A stretch of DNA of 5,151 nt from Caldifarciminota bacterium (GTDB taxonomy: Bacteria > Hydrothermota > Hydrothermia > B15-G9 > DRBW01): positions 1-5,151 of the forward strand of contig DRBW01000115.1 of the NCBI GenBank assembly GCA_011042705.1. Direction: 5' to 3'. The position numbers were made by a program, and so were the translations under genes. Each line of letters opens with the position of its first letter. The stretch's first letter is position 1. Positions 1 through 5,066 of the stretch are shown in pieces. The notes under the pieces were generated by a model. It ran no database searches. It was not told the origin of the DNA and saw only the letters and a list, made by a program, of their open reading frames with translations.

Positions 1-1027
1 AGTCAACGGCAATCCCTGTGCCGGCTGACCTCACCCTCAGCCCGGGCTCACCTTCGATATTTTCAAGATACATGACGCCGTTTCCCGTGAAATCTCCGTT
101 TATCAAGACGTCGCCCTGAAGCAGCGCTGCCAGCAACCTCGCCTGTATATTCAACCCAGTATCGACCTCGCTCGCCCTGAATCCCGTAGAGGCCGTATCG
201 ACAACAAACCCGGTTTCCCTGCAGTTCCTTGCGACAAATCCCCTGCGGGAAAGATATATGAGGTAACCTGCCTCCTCAGCCAATGTCCTTATGCCCGTCC
301 TCGAAGTCTTAATGTTTATCCCCAGGGCGGGCGTCCCGCCGATATTGAGGGCCACCGAGCTGTCTCCTCCCTCTATCCTTATGCCGAGGCCGCGCCCGTC
401 CATCTCCCTGTTCACGAGTAGAAGAACCGATCCGGTATCCTGAGCCACCAGGGCATTGGGAGCGCGAAGATGGCCGCTGGAGTCGGCATAGGCAACGCTC
501 TCCGAACTCGCCAGGGCATACCTCGCCGTATCGGCGGTAAAGGCGAAGGCCGAGGTATCTGTCCTGTAACTGAAATCGGCGGAATCCGAGATGAGCGATC
601 TGAAGCTGTAAGGAGATGCCACAAGGAGGTGCCTCGGCCTCAGGATATCGCCGTTCACCTCTATTTCGAGCCACATGCTCTTTCTGAAGAGGTCCGGGGA
701 GAGCGGGCTGTATCGACCGAGCGTGACCGTGAAGAAACCCTTATTGACCGGGACCCTGCTCGTCGTCTGATCCCGCCTCTCCTCCCAGGATGGCGTCCCT
801 CCGTAAGACGATTCGTAGAGCCTGAAAATCATGTTCACAGTGTCATCTATCGGTGACGAGTCCTCTTCGTCTACGAGAAATCCCTGGTACTGAAGCTGCA
901 TCGGGAAATCGTATTTGCTGCCCTTGATGGCGAAACGTCCTCCCCTCAGCCCTTCTTTCGATTTCGGGGAGGAAACCTGGACCTGCGAAAAAGCCACACT
1001 CAGACAGAGAAAGACTGCGAATCCCAT
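1..1027 (-). CDS. Secreted fibre-like surface protein, N-terminal part (runs off window)
   Basis: An open frame of 342 codons starts at the ATG at 1027 and reaches the left edge without a stop, so the C-terminus is missing. The start is fixed by AAGGAGGG six bases upstream and by an in-frame TAA just before it. Residues 1-15 are a short hydrophobic signal peptide with no Lys or Arg. Residues 36-140 form a beta-rich module with YQGFL (47-51), FRLYE (68-72), a PVNKGFFTVTLG stretch (93-104), WLEIEVNG (119-126) and PRHLLVASPYSFR (131-143). This is a layout I recognise from many surface fibre proteins of uncultivated phyla. Residues 147-183 are Ala/Asp/Ser-rich with a nine-residue period. Residues 236-299 are Gly-centred nonapeptide repeats, followed by a GDVLINGDF segment (305-313) and more Gly repeats. 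Such proteins often end in an adhesive or chaperone domain, which cannot be seen here. A role as a cell-surface or tail-fibre-like adhesin is inferred. It is transcribed away from the membrane operon. Confidence 0.85.
   Translation of the reverse strand, partial: MGFAVFLCLSVAFSQVQVSSPKSKEGLRGGRFAIKGSKYDFPMQLQYQGFLVDEEDSSPIDDTVNMIFRLYESSYGGTPSWEERRDQTTSRVPVNKGFFTVTLGRYSPLSPDLFRKSMWLEIEVNGDILRPRHLLVASPYSFRSLISDSADFSYRTDTSAFAFTADTARYALASSESVAYADSSGHLRAPNALVAQDTGSVLLLVNREMDGRGLGIRIEGGDSSVALNIGGTPALGINIKTSRTGIRTLAEEAGYLIYLSRRGFVARNCRETGFVVDTASTGFRASEVDTGLNIQARLLAALLQGDVLINGDFTGNGVMYLENIEGEPGLRVRSAGTGIAVD
131..322 (-). repeat. Gly-centred nonapeptide repeats in the fibre protein
   Basis: Residues 236-299 of the minus-strand protein contain seven units that begin with Gly at residues 236, 245, 254, 263, 273, 282 and 291, so the spacings are 9, 9, 9, 10, 9 and 9. 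Most units read Gly, then Ile/Tyr/Phe/Leu, any residue, then a small or aliphatic residue, and several are preceded by Thr. The period reappears at Gly329 and Gly338 near the window edge. The codons differ between units, so the repeat is conserved in protein rather than DNA. A beta-solenoid or beta-prism fibre shaft is the likely structure (inference). Confidence 0.65.
479..589 (-). repeat. Ala/Asp/Ser nine-residue repeat (linker or stalk)
   Basis: Residues 147-183 of the fibre protein can be written as four nine-residue units: SDSADFSYR, TDTSAFAFT, ADTARYALA and SSESVAYAD. Asp recurs at 148, 157 and 166 and is followed by Ser or Thr and small residues. Stretches of this kind usually follow the PYxxR end of the beta module in related fibre proteins and may trimerise as a helical stalk (inference). 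Confidence 0.5.
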
Positions 1028-1033
1028 GTTATA

Positions 1034-1041
1034 CCCTCCTT
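1034..1041 (-). promoter_or_regulatory. Ribosome binding site of the fibre gene
   Basis: AAGGAGGG lies six bases before the ATG at 1027. A second AGGAGGAG occurs further upstream in the leader (1054-1061) with no start codon after it. A four-base stem, ACCC with GGGT (1045-1048 with 1033-1036), would partly cover the used site, but it is weak. Confidence 0.75.
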
Positions 1042-1071
1042 AAGGGGTTATCTCTCCTCCTATGTTCATAA

Positions 1072-1099
1072 ATCATATGAGAAAACCGGATTTTTTCAA
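1072..1099 (-). promoter_or_regulatory. Sigma-70-type promoter of the fibre gene
   Basis: On the minus strand, TTGAAA (1099-1094) and TATGAT (1077-1072) are separated by 16 bases, and each matches the consensus in five of six positions. Transcription would start near 1065 and give a leader of about 38 bases that carries the ribosome binding site. The call rests only on consensus match and placement. Confidence 0.5.
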
Positions 1100-1188
1100 C
1101 CTCAGGGTCCTCGAAAGGGCATATTCAAAGGCTCGGGGAACATCGGAGAATGAAAAACAGGATCGCCCTTTTCGGATATTTCCCTAAG

Positions 1189-1217
1189 TTGACTATGACC
1201 TCCCAACCCTCAATAAT
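1189..1217 (+). promoter_or_regulatory. Sigma-70-type promoter of the five-gene operon, probably giving a leaderless mRNA
   Basis: TTGACT (1189-1194) and AATAAT (1212-1217) are separated by exactly 17 bases, and each matches the consensus in five of six positions. The usual six to eight bases from the -10 box put the transcription start at about 1223-1225, only two to four bases before the ATG at 1227. This fits the lack of any Shine-Dalgarno sequence there. It faces away from the fibre-gene promoter about 90 bases off. Confidence 0.5.
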
Positions 1218-1226
1218 TAAAGCCAG

Positions 1227-1838
1227 ATGGGAAAATTCCACCTGACAATTGTGCTGGCTATTGCCGTTCTCGTGATGGCGGGCTGTGCGCCCCGGAAAAC
1301 GATAGCTCCCCCTGAAGTCAAAAAGAAAATAAAGGGCAATCTGGCCGCGGTCTCTATCCCTCCGCGGGCAAGGGGTACGCTCGAATACAGCGGATTTCGC
1401 GATTTCAAGTCGGATTTCTACATGACGAGACTCGGTGACACCATCGACCTCCTGATGCCGGGACCCCTCGGTTTTCCCATTGCTCACGTAAAGGTCACCA
1501 GAGATACACTTCTGTCACTGGAAGGCGTTGAGATAAAGGGGCTGGAATTCGAGGACCTTCTGAGACCCATAGATTTCGACAGCCCTCTTGCGTCTTTCAG
1601 AATAGAAAGGGTTTATTACAGCGGTCGGCACGCCGTGGCCGAAGGAAGGATTCTGACGGGCAAGGGCATCGTAAAGGCCACCCCGGCGGGTCGACTCGAA
1701 AGGATCAGGATAGAGTTCACCGGCGGGATCCTCACCCTGGGAAAGTTCTCTCTCTGGGGAGGAAACAGGTCATATCCCGCTGAAATAGCCTGGCGAGGAG
1801 ATAAGGGCATACTCAGGATAGTTCTCCATGCCGAATAA
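1227..1838 (+). CDS. Outer-membrane-type lipoprotein, LolA/LolB-like pattern
   Basis: The protein has 203 residues and a clear lipoprotein signal: Lys3, a hydrophobic core at residues 5-17, then the lipobox MAG-C with the acylated Cys at residue 20. The residues after it (APRKT) do not include an Asp at +2, which favours the outer membrane by the E. coli rule. A Pro/Lys-rich linker (about 28-40) precedes a beta-rich domain. Its order, GTLEYSGF...FYMTRLGDTIDLL then GPLGFPIAHVKVTRDTLL (about 81-98), and a closing strand pair resemble LolA/LolB or DUF4292 lipoproteins, which bind acyl chains in a half-barrel. That assignment is from pattern only. The start follows an in-frame TAA (1218-1220), is the only ATG that includes the signal, and has no Shine-Dalgarno, unlike its neighbours. 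It opens the operon and could connect the membrane proteins behind it to the outer membrane. Confidence 0.85.
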   Translation: MGKFHLTIVLAIAVLVMAGCAPRKTIAPPEVKKKIKGNLAAVSIPPRARGTLEYSGFRDFKSDFYMTRLGDTIDLLMPGPLGFPIAHVKVTRDTLLSLEGVEIKGLEFEDLLRPIDFDSPLASFRIERVYYSGRHAVAEGRILTGKGIVKATPAGRLERIRIEFTGGILTLGKFSLWGGNRSYPAEIAWRGDKGILRIVLHAE

Positions 1839-1853
1839 ATTAAGGAGGTCCCT

Positions 1854-2945
1854 ATGGGCGTAGCATTGCTTTTGTTTCTGCTGTCACAGGTCTCGCCCAC
1901 CTTCAACCTCAGGGCCGTCGATACGCCCAACGACGCGGGCGGTTCCATCACCCTCACCTGGCAGATACCCGGGGGACTGGAACACATCGACAGGCTCGAG
2001 ATATACCGCTCCGAGAGCCCCGAAGGTCCCTTTGAGAAGATAAGGACCTATCTGTCCCCCGTCACCAGGTTCCAGGACATGGGGCTCGAAAACGGAAAAA
2101 ACTATTACTACAAGGTGGTAATAACCAGCGGGGGCGAGACCGTAGAATCAGAGATAGCTGGACCGGTTATCGCCAGACCCCAGTGGTTCCATAAGGGCCG
2201 CGTCACGATTCTCTTCGGCGTGTTGATATACACACTCATCCTTCTCTATTTCATATTCAGCGCCAAAAAGGGGAAAGAACTGTATCTCCGTCCCATCGCA
2301 GGGCTCAAGGCGCTCGATGAGGCGATCGGAAGGGCGACGGAAATGGGAAAGCCCATACTTTACGTGCCTGGACTTTCCACAATCTCAGACGTCGCGACGA
2401 TAGCTTCCATAAATATCCTCTCCCATGTGACGCGTAAGATCGCCGAATACGAAACGAAGATAATAGTTCCCAACCGCAATCCCGTCGTCTACACCGTGAC
2501 AAGAGAAGTGGTCAAGGAGGCCTTTACCTCCGCCGGACGGCCCGATCTCTTCGATCCCGACAGCGTCTTCTACGTCACCGACAGCCAGTTCGGCTATGCT
2601 GCCGCTGTCTCGGGGATCATGATAAGGGAGAAAACTGCCACAAACCTGTTCTTAGGGATGTTCTGGGCAGAGTCGCTTATCCTCGCCGAGACGGGAGCCT
2701 CCACCGGCGCAATTCAGATAGCCGGGACCGATGCAGTTACTCAGCTTCCCTTCTTCATCACAGCCTGTGACTACACCCTGATCGGCGAGGAGCTCTACGC
2801 TGCCTCGGCATATCTGTCCAAAGAACCGGTTTTGAGAGCCACGTTGAAGGGCCAGGACGCCATGAAACTACTCCTCGGCCTTATCCTGATACTGGGCTCG
2901 ATCTTCGGGCTTTTCGGCATAACCTGGTTCCAGAAGCTCTTCTAA
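1854..2945 (+). CDS. FN3-domain membrane protein with DUF6754-like alpha/beta domain
   Basis: The protein has 363 residues. Residues 1-15 are a short uncharged signal sequence. Residues 17-108 form a fibronectin type III domain, with TLTW at 33-36, EIYRSESPEGPF at 49-60 and YYYKV at 84-88. Residues 117-135 are a membrane helix followed by a basic stretch (KKGK). Residues 141-335 form an alpha/beta domain that I recognise from memory as DUF6754-like, and 338-358 is a second membrane helix. Charge distribution puts FN3 outside and the alpha/beta domain in the cytoplasm. Notable stretches are GKPILYVPG (165-173), KIIVPNRNP (202-210) and LKGQD (331-335). No catalytic motif was recognised. The start has AAGGAGGT five bases upstream and an in-frame stop (1836) behind it, so no other start is possible. 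The gap to the lipoprotein gene is 15 bases. The alpha/beta domain shares ordered motifs with the protein at 3580-4431. Confidence 0.85.
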   Translation: MGVALLLFLLSQVSPTFNLRAVDTPNDAGGSITLTWQIPGGLEHIDRLEIYRSESPEGPFEKIRTYLSPVTRFQDMGLENGKNYYYKVVITSGGETVESEIAGPVIARPQWFHKGRVTILFGVLIYTLILLYFIFSAKKGKELYLRPIAGLKALDEAIGRATEMGKPILYVPGLSTISDVATIASINILSHVTRKIAEYETKIIVPNRNPVVYTVTREVVKEAFTSAGRPDLFDPDSVFYVTDSQFGYAAAVSGIMIREKTATNLFLGMFWAESLILAETGASTGAIQIAGTDAVTQLPFFITACDYTLIGEELYAASAYLSKEPVLRATLKGQDAMKLLLGLILILGSIFGLFGITWFQKLF

Positions 2946-2960
2946 AAGGGAGGTAAAAAG

Positions 2961-3578
2961 ATGCTTCAACGGAAGATACCCCTTTTCATCGTTTTTGTCA
3001 TGGGTTTCCTGATGACGGTGCAGTTTTACATTCCCCACCCTGTCTCTCAGACCCTTTACAAATACGTCCTGGACTGGATGAACGGGGTGGCCTCCATGGC
3101 CATCGTCCTCGCCGTGGGAAGCCTGATAATGCACCACTGGCGCAGACTGAAAAAGCCCGAATTCGCCCCTTACTCGGCCGTGGCCCTCGTCTCGCTCTTC
3201 TTCATGGCAATACTGGGATTTTTCTTCGGCATCGGAGAGGGAAGCCTCTTCCAGAAGATGTTCGAGAACGTACAGATACCCCTTCAGGCGACGATGTTCT
3301 CCCTCCTCGCCTTTTATATGGCATCGGCCGCCTACCGTGCCTTCAGGGCTCGAAACCTTGAGGCAACGCTCCTGCTCCTCTCGGCCTTCATACTCATGAT
3401 CGGCATAATTCCCCTCGGTTACTACATTCATCCCAAGATCAGCGACTTCGCCCTCTGGATACTCAACGTCCCCAACCTGGCTGCGAAGAGGGGAATAATG
3501 ATAGGCGTTGGACTCGGAATGATGGCAACATCCCTGAAGATAATCCTTGGGATCGAAAGGAACTGGCTGGGAGGCTGA
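2961..3578 (+). CDS. Six-helix integral membrane protein of the cassette, unknown function
   Basis: The protein has 205 residues and is strongly hydrophobic, with probable membrane helices at about 6-24, 42-58, 73-91, 106-125, 135-153 and 178-197. Basic loops (WRRLKK at 60-65; YRAFRAR at 125-131) suggest which loops are cytoplasmic. The C-terminal third, with NVPNLAAKRG at 169-178 and the end GIERNWLGG, looks most constrained. The start has GGGAGG seven bases upstream and lies 15 bases after the previous stop. I do not recognise a named family. It has no transporter, peptidase or electron-transfer motif I can identify: there are no Cys residues, and the His residues are scattered. LYKY (32-35) followed at the same distance by GV, and the terminal NWLG, match features of the last gene of the operon. 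This suggests that it is a structural partner of the neighbouring anchored proteins (inference). Confidence 0.85.
   Translation: MLQRKIPLFIVFVMGFLMTVQFYIPHPVSQTLYKYVLDWMNGVASMAIVLAVGSLIMHHWRRLKKPEFAPYSAVALVSLFFMAILGFFFGIGEGSLFQKMFENVQIPLQATMFSLLAFYMASAAYRAFRARNLEATLLLLSAFILMIGIIPLGYYIHPKISDFALWILNVPNLAAKRGIMIGVGLGMMATSLKIILGIERNWLGG
3569..3574 (+). promoter_or_regulatory. Ribosome binding site that decides the start at 3580
   Basis: GGGAGG lies inside the last codons of the previous gene, five bases before the ATG at 3580. A longer reading from the TTG at 3547 would add 11 residues but would place this site inside the gene and has no comparable site of its own. Confidence 0.7.
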
Positions 3579-3579
3579 C

Positions 3580-4431
3580 ATGAAAATAATAAGAGTTCTA
3601 TCGACCCTGGACCGAAGGATCATTTTCCTCCTCGTAGGGCTCGGCATATTGATACCTCTCCTGAAGCCCCTGGGCATACCCGAGAACATCACGCCGCCGG
3701 TCAGGGATGTCTACCAGTTCATAGACACACTGCCTCCGGGCTCCGCGATACTGATGTCGGTCGACTACGACGCCTCGGTTCTCCCCGAGGTACACCCCAT
3801 GTTCCTCTCCATCCTCCGCCATGCAATGCTGAGGAACGTCAAAGTTATCGGAATCGCCCTCAATCCGGCCGGCGTGGGACTTGGCGTTCAGGCTTTTGAC
3901 CGGATCTCCAAAGAATTCGGGAAGAAATACGGTGAGGATTACGTTTACCTGGGATTTAAACCCAATTTCGTGGCAACAATGCTGGGCCTCGGCGAGGAAA
4001 TACGAAAGGTTTTCCCCACCGATTACTACGGCACTCCCCTCGACTCGCTGCCCATGATGAAGGAGATACACAGTTACCGGGACATAGCCCTGGTCATATC
4101 CTTCTCCGGCGCGGGGTATCCCGGCTCCTGGGTTGCCTACGCTTATTCAAGGTACGGACAGAAAGTGGCAGCCGGCGTCACGGCCGTTATGGCGGCCGAC
4201 TATTACCCCTTCCTTCAGACTGGACAGTTCATAGGAATGCTCGGAGGAATGAAGGGCGCTGCCGAATATGAAGACCTGGTGAATAAACTACTTCAGGAAA
4301 AGGGTTACAAAAAGCCCATGCCCTTCGCCATCAAGGGAATGGACTCGATAACGGTGGTTCACCTACTCATAATCATCTTCATCATCCTGGGCAATCTCGG
4401 CTATTTCCTCCAGAAAAAGGAGGTGAAGTGA
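3580..4431 (+). CDS. Membrane-anchored alpha/beta protein of the cassette, unknown function
   Basis: The protein has 283 residues. A basic N-terminus (K2, R5, R12, R13) precedes a membrane helix at 14-31. Residues 40-252 form a soluble alpha/beta domain, residues 257-277 are a second helix, and the tail is basic (QKKEVK). The positive-inside rule puts both ends in the cytoplasm and the domain in the periplasm. Eye-catching stretches are SVDYDAS (60-66), ALNPAGVG (93-100), GTPLDSLPMM (151-160), SFSGAGYPGSW (174-184), AAGVTAV (197-203), GMLGGMKGAAEYE (219-231) and IKGMD (251-255). These look like conserved-family motifs, but I recognise no named enzyme and will not assign a reaction. The motif order parallels the alpha/beta domain of the protein at 1854-2945. 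The start follows the previous stop by one base, which implies translational coupling. The 3' end overlaps the next gene by one base. Confidence 0.85.
   Translation: MKIIRVLSTLDRRIIFLLVGLGILIPLLKPLGIPENITPPVRDVYQFIDTLPPGSAILMSVDYDASVLPEVHPMFLSILRHAMLRNVKVIGIALNPAGVGLGVQAFDRISKEFGKKYGEDYVYLGFKPNFVATMLGLGEEIRKVFPTDYYGTPLDSLPMMKEIHSYRDIALVISFSGAGYPGSWVAYAYSRYGQKVAAGVTAVMAADYYPFLQTGQFIGMLGGMKGAAEYEDLVNKLLQEKGYKKPMPFAIKGMDSITVVHLLIIIFIILGNLGYFLQKKEVK
4417..4424 (+). promoter_or_regulatory. Ribosome binding site that decides the start at 4431
   Basis: AAGGAGGT lies in the last codons of the preceding gene. It is seven bases before the ATG at 4431 and only four before the GTG at 4428. The usual spacing and the better start codon both favour 4431, which gives a TGATG stop-start overlap. 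Confidence 0.7.
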
Positions 4432-5066
4432 TGCACCTCGCAACCGATCCCTGGGTCTGGGTCGCGGCGATCCTGACCCTTTTTATATTTACCTTCCTTT
4501 ACAAGGACAATCCCCTGTATAAGTTCGCCGAGCACCTTCTGGTGGGCGTCTCGGCAGGCTATTACCTCGCCATCTACTGGCACAACGGGGTGAAGCCCAA
4601 CATAATAGACCACATTACGCAGGGTCAGCTTATCTACCTAATCCCCCTCATCCTGGGACTGATGTACTTCACCATCTTCATACCCAAGACGTCCTACATG
4701 ATAAGATGGCCCATAGCTTTCCTCCTCGGGGCAGGTTCCGGGCTCTCCATACCGGCAACCTTCCAGGCAAACATCGCCGAACAGATAAAGGGAACGATGT
4801 TGCAGCCACTGTCCTTCTACTATTCCAATGCGGCTTTGATAAACGCGATAGTACTGTTCATCGGGGTCCTCACGGTCCTGACCTATTTCTTCTTCTCGAA
4901 GGAACACAAGGGCGCCCTGTATACCACTGCCAGGATCGGGATCATCTTCCTCATGATAGGATTCGGGGCTTCCTTCGGCTACACGGTGATGGCCCGTGTG
5001 TCGCTCCTTATCGGAAGGCTTCAGTTCCTCCTGGGAAACTGGCTGGGAATAATACCTTCCTGGTAA
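4431..5066 (+). CDS. Six-helix integral membrane protein closing the operon, unknown function
   Basis: The protein has 211 residues, with probable membrane helices at about 8-24, 36-50, 67-84, 91-107, 134-154 and 169-187. Distinctive stretches are KDNPLYKFAEHLLVGVSAGY (25-44), GAGSGLSIPATFQANI (100-115), a polar connection with EQIKGT (117-122), FFFSKEHKG (153-161), and FGASFGYTVMARVSLLIG (178-195). The last fits a packed, possibly functional helix with Arg189 within or near the membrane. I recognise this only as an unnamed family from memory. The start overlaps the preceding stop by one base, so translation is coupled. The end, LLGNWLGIIPSW, shares NWLG with the C-terminus of the other six-helix protein (2961-3578), and LYK(F/Y) followed by GV has identical spacing in both. 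A GTG at 4428 would add one residue. Function is unknown. A membrane subunit partnering the anchored protein upstream is the likeliest role (inference). Confidence 0.85.
   Translation: MHLATDPWVWVAAILTLFIFTFLYKDNPLYKFAEHLLVGVSAGYYLAIYWHNGVKPNIIDHITQGQLIYLIPLILGLMYFTIFIPKTSYMIRWPIAFLLGAGSGLSIPATFQANIAEQIKGTMLQPLSFYYSNAALINAIVLFIGVLTVLTYFFFSKEHKGALYTTARIGIIFLMIGFGASFGYTVMARVSLLIGRLQFLLGNWLGIIPSW

Noticed and set aside
131..322. RTX calcium-binding nonapeptides
   Set aside because: The period is nine, but the GGxGxD pattern and recurring Asp are absent.
470..856. Plus-strand open frame opposite the fibre gene
   Set aside because: It lies entirely within a 342-codon minus-strand frame that has a signal peptide, a ribosome binding site, a promoter and family-like motifs.
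1150..1245. Small 31-codon frame upstream of and overlapping the lipoprotein start
   Set aside because: Its GGAG is too close to the ATG, it has no recognisable features, and the predicted operon promoter lies inside it.
2346..2800. ClpP/SDH-type serine protease fold for the DUF6754-like domain
   Set aside because: The anchored alpha/beta layout invites the comparison, but no TPGG-like turn, catalytic Ser motif or Ser-Lys/Ser-His arrangement could be found.
3547..3579. Longer start (TTG at 3547) for the second anchored protein
   Set aside because: It would overlap the previous gene by 32 bases, has no ribosome binding site, and adds a polar leader before a typical basic N-terminus. The ATG at 3580 has GGGAGG at ideal spacing.
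2868..3692. Long minus-strand open frame opposite the six-helix protein gene
   Set aside because: Its translation is His/Glu/Asp-rich low-complexity sequence as expected from the complement of hydrophobic codons. It spans two gene junctions and runs against a well-supported operon.
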